A stretch of DNA of 5,160 bases from contig WIAN01000144.1 of assembly GCA_015519985.1 (NCBI GenBank), positions 1 through 5,160 on the forward strand. Direction: 5' to 3'. The stretch is from Candidatus Woesearchaeota archaeon. Its GTDB lineage: Archaea; Nanobdellota; Nanobdellia; Woesearchaeales; WAPJ01. Below the pieces are notes generated by a model. That model was not told where the DNA came from. It was given only the letters and a program-made list of their open reading frames with translations, and made no database searches. The position numbers and the translations under genes were made by a program. Positions 1 to 5,160 of this stretch are shown here, piece after piece (within the stretch, counting starts at the first letter, position 1; every line of letters begins with the position of its first letter).

Positions 1-683
1 CTTTATATGAAAAACTTTTAAAAGTTTATTCTATTAATGATAGTTTTTTTAGAAGTCCTGTTTTTGTTTCTGGTGAAGATAAAATCATTAATTTTTTAAA
101 AGATCTTTCTATGAAAAAAGAATATGAAGATGAAAATATAAGAAGAAACAAAAATATTCTGTTAGAAGCATATAAAAATAATCCTTTCATACAAATGTAT
201 TTTGAAGAAGAAAATGTTTATTTTAGTAATTTTTTTGAAGCTTTTTTTGACTTTGAATTTTCAAAAGAACTATTTGATTCTTTTAAAGACTTAGTTCCTT
301 TAACAAAGATTGTTGAACAAGCTATTTTAGAAGGAAAATTTTCAAGAAAGCATTTTAGAAAAAATAAGTTTAAAAGTTATATTTTTGATGGTTTAGAAAA
401 AATAGGTTATTATTCTATTCCTTTAATTTCTTCTTTAAGCACTGTTCCTTTAACCCATACTGCTGGTTATGATTATTTTTCTTTACAAACAGTTTTAGGT
501 TTAATTTCAGGTTATTTTTTAGGAAGTTATTTTTTTCAAGATTTATCATTAAAAATTTCTGATTATTTTGATAGAAAAAATCCTTTTTTTTATTTTAATT
601 TTGGTGAAAGAATATATTTGCCTTTAGCTTTAGAAAGAATTCTTTTTAAATCTGTTGTGATTGAAGGTTTATTGTTAAAATAG
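1..683 (+). CDS. C-terminal part of an unrecognised, probably membrane-associated protein (5' end outside window)
   Basis: I do not recognise this protein. The reading frame is open leftward from the ATG at 111 to the window edge (first full codon at 3-5). The 36 extra codons read as normal protein, and there is no Shine-Dalgarno sequence before 111, so the gene very likely starts outside the window. About 226 residues are visible, ending in TAG (681-683). The first half is charged and rich in Phe, Glu and Lys (motifs such as NPFIQMYFEEEN). Two hydrophobic stretches follow at about visible residues 136-151 and 159-178 (the second contains VLGLISGYFLGSYFF), and could be one or two membrane helices. 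The tail is mixed, with several aromatic residues and FGERIYLPLALER. Codon use matches the neighbouring genes. The TAG lies in the same frame as the downstream lonB ATG. The frame is a real gene; the function is unknown. Confidence 0.8.
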   Translation, partial: LYEKLLKVYSINDSFFRSPVFVSGEDKIINFLKDLSMKKEYEDENIRRNKNILLEAYKNNPFIQMYFEEENVYFSNFFEAFFDFEFSKELFDSFKDLVPLTKIVEQAILEGKFSRKHFRKNKFKSYIFDGLEKIGYYSIPLISSLSTVPLTHTAGYDYFSLQTVLGLISGYFLGSYFFQDLSLKISDYFDRKNPFFYFNFGERIYLPLALERILFKSVVIEGLLLK

Positions 684-697
684 TATTCCATTAAATA

Positions 698-726
698 TTT
701 AAATAACAATTTTTTTCTTGTTTTTA
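698..726 (+). promoter_or_regulatory. TATA box of lonB, probably leaderless
   Basis: TTTAAATA at 698-705 is a textbook archaeal box A sequence. Its centre is about 24-25 nt before the lonB ATG at 726, which places the predicted transcription start at or next to the A of the start codon. No Shine-Dalgarno sequence precedes 726, in line with a leaderless mRNA. The AT-rich background makes chance matches common, so the call rests on both position and sequence. Confidence 0.5.
710..725 (+). terminator. T-rich terminator candidate after the first gene
   Basis: T7 at 710-716 and T5 at 721-725, separated by CTTG, follow the TAG at 681-683 by about 26 nt. Archaeal RNA polymerase can terminate on T-runs without a hairpin. 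The run lies between the lonB TATA box and the lonB ATG, so it would end the upstream transcript exactly where the next one begins. Confidence 0.4.
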
Positions 727-2648
727 TGATAAAAAAGCTTTCTAAAATAGAGAAGAAAGAAAAAAAAGACAATTTTAATTTTAAAACTACTGAAGATATT
801 AATGTTCCTGAAAAAATTGTTGATCAAGTAATAGGTCAAGAACATGCTGTTGAAATTATTAAAAAAGCGGCAAAACAAAGAAGGCATGTTTTATTAATTG
901 GAGAACCTGGAACTGGTAAAAGCATGTTAGGTTTGGCTTTATCTGAATTGCTTCCTAAAGAAGATTTAAAAGATATTTTAGTTTATCCTAATTTTCAAGA
1001 TGAGAATGAACCTAAAATAAAAGTAGTTGATAAATGTGAAGGAAGAAAAATTGTTGAAAGAGAAAAAATTGCTTCTTTACAATCAAATATTAAAGGAAAT
1101 AATGGTTTAACTATTTTTTTATTATTATTGTCTATTGTTGCTCCTTGGTTTGCTTTTAACTATTATTCTAAACAATCTTTAATTGTTGGGGCTATAATGT
1201 TTTTTGCTTTTTTTGTTGGCAGTATGTTTTTTGTAGCTTTATTTATTTTAATGATCAACCTTTCTAAAAGAATGGAAGTTAAAAAATTAATACCTAAACT
1301 TATTGTTGATAATTGTAGTAATGAAAGAGCTCCTTTTATTGATGCTACTGGTGCTCATGCAGGAGCTTTGCTTGGTGATGTTTTACATGATCCTTTACAA
1401 TCAGGAGGTTTAGGAACTCCTCCTCATGAAAGAGTTTTGCCAGGAATGATTCATAAAGCTCATTTAGGAGTTTTATTTATTGACGAAGTTTCTACTTTAC
1501 AAAGCCATACTCAACAAGAATTATTAACTGCTATGCAAGAAGGGAAATATTCCATTACAGGACAAAGTGAAAGAAGTTCAGGAGCAATGGTAAGAACTGA
1601 ACCTGTGCCTTGTAAATTTGTTTTGGTAGCTGCTGGAAATTATGATGGAATACAAAAAATGCATCCTGCTTTAAGAAGTAGAATTAGAGGTTACGGTTAT
1701 GAAGTTGTTATGAACGATAAAATGCCTGATAATAAAGAAAATAGAAACAAATTAGCTTTGTTTGTTGCTCAAGAAGTAAAAAAAGATGGTAAAATACCTC
1801 ATTTTACTAAAGAAGCTGTTGAAGAAATAATTTATGAAGCTAAAAAAAGAGCTAATAGAAAAGGATATTTAACTTTAAGATTAAGAGAATTAGGAGGAAT
1901 TATAAGAGCTGCTGGAGATATTGCTATTGAAGAAAATTCTAAATATGTTGAAAAAAAACATGTCTTAAAAGCTAAAAAAATTGCTAAAACTTTAGAACAT
2001 CAAATTGCTGATAAATATATTGAACAAAAAAAACAGTACGAAGTAATTATAACTGAAGGAAAAAAAGTTGGAAGAGTTAACGGTTTAGCTGTTATTGGAA
2101 ATGAAAGTGCAATGTCAGGAATTATTCTCCCAATAGAATCAGAAGTAACTCCTGGAGGTAAAGAAAATAAAATTATAGCTACAGGAAAATTAGGAGAAAT
2201 TGCAAAAGAAGCTATTACTAATGTTAGTGCTATAATAAAAAAATATTTTGGAGAAGATATTAAAGAAAAATATGATATTTATGTACAATTTTTACAAACT
2301 TATGAAGGTGTTGAAGGAGATTCTGCAAGTATTGCTGTAGCAACAAGTATTATTTCTGCATTGAAAAATATTCCTATAAAACAGAATACTGCAATGACAG
2401 GAAGTTTATCTGTTAGAGGAGAAGTATTGCCTGTTGGAGGAGTAACTGCAAAAGTAGAAGCAGCAATTGATGCAGGTTTAAAAACAGTTATAGTTCCTAA
2501 AAGTAATTTGAAAGATATTATTATTAATAAAGATAAATTGAAAAAGATAAAAATAAAAGCAGTTGAAAGATTAGAAGAAGTTTTAGAAGAAGCATTAGAT
2601 TGGAAAGGAAAAACAAAAATATTGAAAGAAATAAAAAGTAAAGTTTAA
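726..2648 (+). CDS. lonB: Archaeal membrane-bound ATP-dependent Lon protease (LonB)
   Basis: This 640-residue protein has the LonB architecture and the usual family length. An AAA+ module begins with Walker A GEPGTGKS (59-66). Two hydrophobic helices (about 128-146 and 152-177) then anchor it in the cytoplasmic membrane. The AAA+ fold resumes with Walker B VLFIDEV (249-255), a sensor-1 Asn in AAGNYD (N305), an arginine-finger region ALRSRIRG (315-322) and a sensor-2-like LRLRELGG (384-391). A helical linker leads to the Lon protease domain (about 435-625). Its catalytic Ser533 lies in EGDSAS and Lys576 in GGVTAK, so the dyad is intact. LonB is known to degrade misfolded and membrane-associated proteins in the cytosol. 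ATG 726 is the only standard in-frame start after the upstream TAG, and a TATA box sits at leaderless distance. The 3' end overlaps the convergent small membrane-protein gene by 4 nt. The family call is firm. Confidence 0.97.
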   Translation: MIKKLSKIEKKEKKDNFNFKTTEDINVPEKIVDQVIGQEHAVEIIKKAAKQRRHVLLIGEPGTGKSMLGLALSELLPKEDLKDILVYPNFQDENEPKIKVVDKCEGRKIVEREKIASLQSNIKGNNGLTIFLLLLSIVAPWFAFNYYSKQSLIVGAIMFFAFFVGSMFFVALFILMINLSKRMEVKKLIPKLIVDNCSNERAPFIDATGAHAGALLGDVLHDPLQSGGLGTPPHERVLPGMIHKAHLGVLFIDEVSTLQSHTQQELLTAMQEGKYSITGQSERSSGAMVRTEPVPCKFVLVAAGNYDGIQKMHPALRSRIRGYGYEVVMNDKMPDNKENRNKLALFVAQEVKKDGKIPHFTKEAVEEIIYEAKKRANRKGYLTLRLRELGGIIRAAGDIAIEENSKYVEKKHVLKAKKIAKTLEHQIADKYIEQKKQYEVIITEGKKVGRVNGLAVIGNESAMSGIILPIESEVTPGGKENKIIATGKLGEIAKEAITNVSAIIKKYFGEDIKEKYDIYVQFLQTYEGVEGDSASIAVATSIISALKNIPIKQNTAMTGSLSVRGEVLPVGGVTAKVEAAIDAGLKTVIVPKSNLKDIIINKDKLKKIKIKAVERLEEVLEEALDWKGKTKILKEIKSKV

Positions 2649-2863
2649 AAATAATATGCTAAAATTCCTAAAGTTCCGTGTATTACAGCCAAGGTTAAAG
2701 ATATTTTTGCTAAAATTTTATGATATTTTTTATATTTTCTTAAACTTTTATGATTGTTTGACATTATTCCTGCTGTTAAAATAAAAAAAATTAAAGTTAA
2801 TATTCCTAACCAATAAATTAAAGGTCTTTCAAATATTGGATAATATGCTATTAAATTAACCAT
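2645..2863 (-). CDS. Small two-helix membrane protein with a paired-histidine helix, possible heme binder
   Basis: This 72-residue protein starts at ATG 2863 and ends at TAA 2645, overlapping the lonB stop by 4 nt on the opposite strand. Helix 1 spans about 13-34 and helix 2 about 50-71, joined by a short polar, basic loop (residues 35-48). His48 at the entrance of helix 2 and His62 inside it are 14 residues apart, in the pattern YHKILAKISLTLAVIHG. In ferric-reductase-like and b-type cytochrome membrane domains, an H-R/K-x-L-G...H helix with this spacing binds two stacked hemes together with histidines on a second helix. Helix 1 here has no histidine, so heme binding would need a dimer; this is inference. 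A TATA box at the right distance supports expression. It could instead be a structural membrane peptide of unknown role. The gene is likely real; the function is tentative. Confidence 0.7.
   Translation of the reverse strand: MVNLIAYYPIFERPLIYWLGILTLIFFILTAGIMSNNHKSLRKYKKYHKILAKISLTLAVIHGTLGILAYYF
2726..2731 (+). terminator. Possible lonB transcript terminator inside the convergent gene
   Basis: T6 at 2726-2731, followed by further T-rich sequence to about 2739, is the first good T-run after the lonB stop. Because lonB overlaps the convergent gene, its mRNA 3' end would be antisense to that gene. For the opposite transcript, A5 runs at 2609-2613 and 2615-2619 inside lonB read as T-runs on the minus strand. 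Weak evidence in an AT-rich genome. Confidence 0.25.
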
Positions 2864-2893
2864 TGAAAAAACTAAATAAAAACGTTTTATAAA
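2863..2893 (-). promoter_or_regulatory. Promoter of the small membrane-protein gene
   Basis: On the minus strand TTTATAAA (2886-2893) is centred 26-27 nt before the ATG at 2863, the canonical archaeal TATA-to-start distance for a leaderless transcript. A perfect 10-bp palindrome AAAACGTTTT (2879-2888) overlaps its downstream edge and could be a regulator site. No Shine-Dalgarno sequence is seen. Confidence 0.55.
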
Positions 2894-2926
2894 TATTATG
2901 TAATAAAAAAAATAAAAATCAAAAAA

Positions 2927-2987
2927 TTTATAAAGAAAATCGTTTTAATATTTCTTTAATTTAAGAAACCGTTAAAAATAAGAGGTG
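2927..2987 (+). promoter_or_regulatory. Promoter and Shine-Dalgarno site of the MscS-like/PAC2 unit
   Basis: TTTATAAA at 2927-2934 predicts a start near 2957 and a leader of about 40 nt. The leader contains GAGGTG (2982-2987), a 6-nt match to the anti-Shine-Dalgarno end of 16S rRNA, 8 nt before the ATG at 2996. This is the only strong SD before an ATG in the window; lonB and the small minus-strand gene appear leaderless. AAAATCGTTTT (2936-2946) lies just downstream of the TATA box and AAACCGTT (2966-2973) lies in the leader. Confidence 0.5.
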
Positions 2988-2995
2988 TTTCCAAA

Positions 2996-3691
2996 ATGGG
3001 TTTTGAAGTATTATATGATTATTTTTTAAGAATATTGCCTTATTACGCTTTTAAAATAGGTGTTGCTTTTCTTATAGTTATTTTGGGTTTAGCTTTAGGT
3101 TTTATTGCTAAAGGGATTGTAAGATTTTTATTACATTCTTTTAAAATCGATTATTTATTAGAAAAGTTAAAAGTAAATCATTTGTTTGGAAAAATATCTA
3201 CTGTGGAATTTTTTGCTGATTTTACTGAATTTTACATTTTTTTAATATTTTTTGTTGAAGGATTAAACTTTATAGATTTTTTTTCAGCAGCAGCTTTAAT
3301 CACTCAATTTTTAACTTGGCTTCCTAAATTTTTAGCAGGATTTATTTTGTTTTTATTGTTTTATGTTGTAGTAAAATACATTGAAAGTTTAATTTTAAAT
3401 TCTGGACATAAAAACGCAAAACCTTTTGTTCCTTACATTAATTTTGTCTTATTAACTTTTGCTTTTATTGTTTCTTTGGAGCAAATGGGTTTTAAAGTGG
3501 AATTTTTAAAACAAAGCTTTTTAGTAGTGTTATTTACTTTCGCTTTAGCTTTGGCTTTAGCTTTAGGAATAGGTCTTGGTTTTGCTTTAAAAGATGATTT
3601 TAAAGCATTTTTAGACGAGAATGTTTTTAACAATAAAAAAAACACTAAGAAAAGTTCTAGAAGAACAAATAAAGTTAAGAGGAAAAGGTGA
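2996..3691 (+). CDS. MscS-like multi-helix membrane protein without the cytoplasmic beta domain
   Basis: The 231-residue protein is almost entirely hydrophobic helices: about 18-40, 74-90, 95-107, 111-132, 145-162 and 172-196. It ends in a lysine/arginine-rich cytoplasmic tail (213-231). The segment LGIGLGFALKDDFKAFLDE (189-207) resembles the conserved small-residue-rich helix plus amphipathic end found in MscS-related TM-helix proteins (the Pfam 'conserved TM helix' type). The cytoplasmic MscS beta domain that should follow is absent, so a working mechanosensitive channel is uncertain; it may be an MscS-derived membrane protein of unknown role. The start is well supported by GAGGTG 8 nt upstream. 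It is followed without a gap by the PAC2 gene in the same frame after TGA (3689-3691), implying co-transcription. Residues 183-190 (ALALALAL) are encoded by a tandem hexamer. Confidence 0.75.
   Translation: MGFEVLYDYFLRILPYYAFKIGVAFLIVILGLALGFIAKGIVRFLLHSFKIDYLLEKLKVNHLFGKISTVEFFADFTEFYIFLIFFVEGLNFIDFFSAAALITQFLTWLPKFLAGFILFLLFYVVVKYIESLILNSGHKNAKPFVPYINFVLLTFAFIVSLEQMGFKVEFLKQSFLVVLFTFALALALALGIGLGFALKDDFKAFLDENVFNNKKNTKKSSRRTNKVKRKR
3542..3565 (+). repeat. Tandem GCTTTR hexamer (4 units) inside the MscS-like gene
   Basis: Four head-to-tail copies of GCTTTA/GCTTTG encode the Ala-Leu repeat in the last transmembrane helix. Gain or loss of a unit by slippage would keep the frame and change the helix by two residues. 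Confidence 0.8.
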
Positions 3692-3692
3692 T
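3679..3692 (+). promoter_or_regulatory. Two Shine-Dalgarno options for the TTG-started PAC2 gene
   Basis: GAGG (3679-3682) sits 9 nt before TTG 3692. AGGTGAT (3686-3692) is a 7-nt match to the anti-SD and sits 5 nt before a second in-frame TTG at 3698. Both SDs are formed by codons of the basic tail of the upstream protein and its TGA stop. The stronger SD favours the TTG at 3698, which would shorten the product by two residues. Confidence 0.55.
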
Positions 3693-4381
3693 TGTTTTTG
3701 GACTTTTCCTCTTATAAAAACGTTAATATTATTTTTTCTTTTCCAAGTTTTGGTTTTTCTACAAACTTAGCATCACAATTTTTAATAGAAAAAAATAATT
3801 GTGAAAGTATAGGACATATTTTTTTAGAAGATTCAAAATTTAATTTTATGACTATTCATAAAGGAAAACCTGTTTGGCCTTTCACTGTCTATTATTCTAA
3901 AAAAGACAATTTTTTATTATTTAATTGTCTTATAAATATTTCAGGAAAAGAAGTTGAAGTTTTTAATAAAATAAAAAAACTTTTAGATAATATAGATTTT
4001 AAAAACATTTATCTCTTAGAAGGTATTGCTTCTGACAACGATAAACATAACATTTATTATTATACGTTAAGTAATAAAAAGATTAAAAACATTAATTTTT
4101 TAGAGGAAGCAGTTATTTTAGGAATAAGCAGTTTGTTTTTTTCTTTTTATCCTGAGAAAACAATCGGGTTATTTTCTTTAAGTAATATTTCTAAAGTTGA
4201 TTTTGAAAGTTCTTTTTATCTTTTGAAAGTTTTAAAAGATCTAAAAGTTGTTTCTTTAAATGTTGATTCTGTTAAAGATGAAGCTTTATTTTTGAAAAAA
4301 TACATGGATAGCATTATTAAAAAACATTCTGTTGCCAAAAGCTTAAAAGAAAAAGATGAAAATGCAAATTATATAGGTTAA
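3692..4381 (+). CDS. PAC2-family protein (proteasome-assembly-chaperone-like)
   Basis: The 229-residue protein shows the N-terminal PAC2 signature: a short strand, then PSFGFSTNLASQFLIEK (18-34), the counterpart of the family's glycine/asparagine turn and first helix, followed by ESIGHIF. The strand IYLLEGIAS and the helix AVILGISSLFF are the later conserved core pieces. PAC2 proteins include eukaryotic proteasome assembly chaperone 2 and archaeal homologues linked to proteasome assembly; whether this one acts on proteasomes is inference. The product is probably cytosolic. There is no ATG start: TTG 3692 directly follows the upstream TGA, and TTG 3698 has the better-spaced SD. Translational coupling to the MscS-like gene is likely. 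The sequence has no arginine at all while being rich in lysine, phenylalanine and asparagine. The last 20 or so residues are charged and probably flexible. The family call is good; the exact role is not known. Confidence 0.8.
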   Translation: MFLDFSSYKNVNIIFSFPSFGFSTNLASQFLIEKNNCESIGHIFLEDSKFNFMTIHKGKPVWPFTVYYSKKDNFLLFNCLINISGKEVEVFNKIKKLLDNIDFKNIYLLEGIASDNDKHNIYYYTLSNKKIKNINFLEEAVILGISSLFFSFYPEKTIGLFSLSNISKVDFESSFYLLKVLKDLKVVSLNVDSVKDEALFLKKYMDSIIKKHSVAKSLKEKDENANYIG

Positions 4382-4386
4382 AAATA

Positions 4387-4397
4387 TTTTGTTTTTT
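4387..4397 (+). terminator. T-run terminator after the PAC2 gene
   Basis: TTTT-G-TTTTTT begins 6 nt after the PAC2 stop, a good archaeal-type T-run terminator. No stable hairpin precedes it. A second, longer T-rich run is found at 4539-4554. Confidence 0.5.
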
Positions 4398-4538
4398 ATC
4401 AAAAGTTTTAATCATAACAACAACAATTAGTTTTAGTTATTTCTTAAAATATTTAAGCATAAAAAGATTAAAATATTCAAACTATAACAAAAAGTTTTAA
4501 TAAAATAAAAACAATAAAATATGAAAATAAATTAAAAG

Positions 4539-4554
4539 TTTTTGTTTTTTATTT
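4539..4554 (+). terminator. Second T-rich terminator candidate for the rightward unit
   Basis: T5-G-T6-A-T3 at 4539-4554 is the strongest T-rich tract on the plus strand between the two convergent genes. It would act as a backup stop protecting xerA from antisense transcription. Confidence 0.35.
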
Positions 4555-4563
4555 ATAATATGG

Positions 4564-4570
4564 AAAAAAA
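4564..4570 (-). terminator. T7 run right after the xerA stop
   Basis: The plus-strand A7 at 4564-4570 is T7 on the minus strand, directly adjacent to the xerA TAA (4571-4573). It is a plausible archaeal T-run terminator. Confidence 0.4.
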
Positions 4571-5160
4571 TTATTCTAGTTCTTTTAACGGATTTTTCAC
4601 TTTCATCAATTCTTCTTCTGAAATATGAGTGTAAATTTGTGTTGTTTGTAAATTTTCATGACCTAAAAGTTCTTGAATAACTCTAATACTAGTACCATCT
4701 TCTAAAAGATGAGTTGCAAAAGAATGTCTTAAAACATGAGGAGTAACTTTCTTATTAATACCTGCTCTTTTAGCAGTTTCAGAAATAATTTTTTGTATGT
4801 TTCTAGAAGTTAAAGGTTTTCCTTTATTATGGAAAATATAATTGTCTGAAATTTTTATTAATTCCTCAGCTAAAGTTTTATCAATGATAGTTTTTCTTTG
4901 TTTATTTCCTTTACCTTTTTTTACAATAATAAATGTTCCTTGAATATCATCTTTTTTTAAATTTGTAAGTTCAGAAACTCTTAAACCCGTACTATACAAT
5001 GTTTTTATAATTAATTTGCTTTTTTTAGAAGCTGCATTTTTTAACAACAATTTTACTTCATTCTTAGTTAAAACTACAGGCAATTTTTTTTCAATTTTGG
5101 GAGTTTTAACTTCAAAATTGTTTCCTAAAACTTGATTGTAATAAAACAATAATGCAGATC
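4571..5160 (-). CDS. xerA: Xer-type tyrosine recombinase, catalytic domain (N-terminus outside window)
   Basis: This is the C-terminal catalytic domain of a phage-integrase-family recombinase, of the XerA type that resolves chromosome dimers at dif in archaea. All active-site residues are present, numbered from the first visible codon at 5156-5158: Arg60 in STGLRVSEL, Lys83 in GKGNK, His141 and Arg144 in HVLRH, His167 in LLGHEN and the nucleophile Tyr176 in IYTHIS (codon 4631-4633). The frame is open from the TTG codon at 5147-5149 to the window edge. The residues there (SALLFYYNQVLG) match the end of the core-binding domain, so the gene continues to the right and the TTG is not the start. 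About 195 of an expected 280 or so residues are visible. It converges on the PAC2 gene. An integrase of a mobile element is possible, but codon use matches the host and no attachment site is seen. Confidence 0.92.
   Translation of the reverse strand, partial: SALLFYYNQVLGNNFEVKTPKIEKKLPVVLTKNEVKLLLKNAASKKSKLIIKTLYSTGLRVSELTNLKKDDIQGTFIIVKKGKGNKQRKTIIDKTLAEELIKISDNYIFHNKGKPLTSRNIQKIISETAKRAGINKKVTPHVLRHSFATHLLEDGTSIRVIQELLGHENLQTTQIYTHISEEELMKVKNPLKELE

Larger units (their letters stand above)
4382..4570. other. AT-rich convergent intergenic region with short repeats
   Basis: No gene, tRNA or CRISPR is visible in these 189 nt; the one ATG (near 4520) opens only four codons. AAAAGTTTTAAT occurs exactly at 4401-4412 and 4490-4501, with a partial copy AAAAGTTTT at 4534-4542. 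TTAAAATATT occurs at 4444-4453 and 4468-4477, with a 24-nt period. CTTAAA-ATA-TTTAAG (4443-4457) is a small inverted repeat. These could be chance in such AT-rich DNA. Confidence 0.5.

Noticed and set aside
12..27. Perfect 16-bp palindrome AAACTTTTAAAAGTTT
   Set aside because: It lies inside the coding frame of the first gene (codons for KLLKV) and A/T palindromes of this kind are expected by chance at this composition.
111..113. ATG at 111 as the start of the first gene
   Set aside because: The frame stays open with protein-like codons to the window edge and there is no SD before 111, so it is most likely an internal Met.
590..887. Two overlapping minus-strand open frames of 60 and 62 codons
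   Set aside because: They are antisense to the first gene and lonB, and their Phe/Lys/Ile-rich low-complexity content is the shadow of A/T-rich codons.
3433..3645. 70-codon minus-strand open frame
   Set aside because: It is antisense to the MscS-like gene; its KAKAKAK stretch is the mirror of the Ala-Leu hexamer repeat.
4443..4457. CTTAAA-ATA-TTTAAG as a terminator hairpin or dif site
   Set aside because: Six A/T-rich pairs around a 3-nt loop are too weak for a stable hairpin, and the arms are too short for a Xer site.
5147..5149. TTG as the start of xerA
   Set aside because: The frame continues to the edge, and the codons before it match the end of the core-binding domain of Xer recombinases; the whole N-terminal domain would otherwise be missing.
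1..5160. TGA reassigned as a sense codon (bacterial code 4/25)
   Set aside because: No TGA occurs inside any gene, the protein families are archaeal, and the single TGA at 3689-3691 is followed by a good SD/TTG start.

Overview
This window looks like part of a small, very AT-rich archaeal genome, most plausibly a DPANN lineage (Woesearchaeota/Pacearchaeota/Nanoarchaeota-like). The archaeal signs are a LonB-type membrane Lon protease with its transmembrane pair between Walker A and Walker B, a PAC2-family protein, and a Xer tyrosine recombinase of the XerA kind. TTTAWATA/TTTATAAA boxes also lie about 25 nt upstream of start codons, as expected for leaderless archaeal transcripts. Codons end mostly in A or T, CpG is very rare, and no arginine in any gene here uses a CGN codon. 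The exact lineage is inference.

Layout. Positions 1-683 (+) hold the C-terminal part of a larger unrecognised protein that enters from the left edge. A 42-nt gap carrying a TATA-like box and a T-run leads to lonB (726-2648, +), complete with an intact Ser-Lys dyad. A 72-residue two-helix membrane protein (2645-2863, -) converges on lonB and overlaps its stop codon by 4 nt. Its second helix carries two histidines 14 residues apart, suggesting heme binding. A 132-nt intergenic region holds two divergent promoters that share a mirrored TTTATAAA...CGTTTT pattern. It drives the small gene leftward and a two-gene unit rightward. That unit is an MscS-like protein with only transmembrane helices (2996-3691) and a PAC2-family protein with a TTG start (3692-4381). 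A 189-nt AT-rich gap with short repeats and T-runs separates it from a convergent xerA (4571 to the right edge, -) that lacks its N-terminal domain because the window ends.

How the genes fit together. LonB is the membrane protease of archaea, and PAC2 proteins are related to proteasome-assembly chaperones, so two protein quality-control genes lie close together. They are in different transcription units and no joint pathway is shown. XerA would resolve chromosome dimers. I see no CRISPR array, insertion sequence, tRNA or rRNA, and no clear defence or mobile system. The points most worth a second look are the small histidine-paired membrane protein, the mirrored divergent promoters, and the two same-frame gene junctions separated by a single TAG or TGA.
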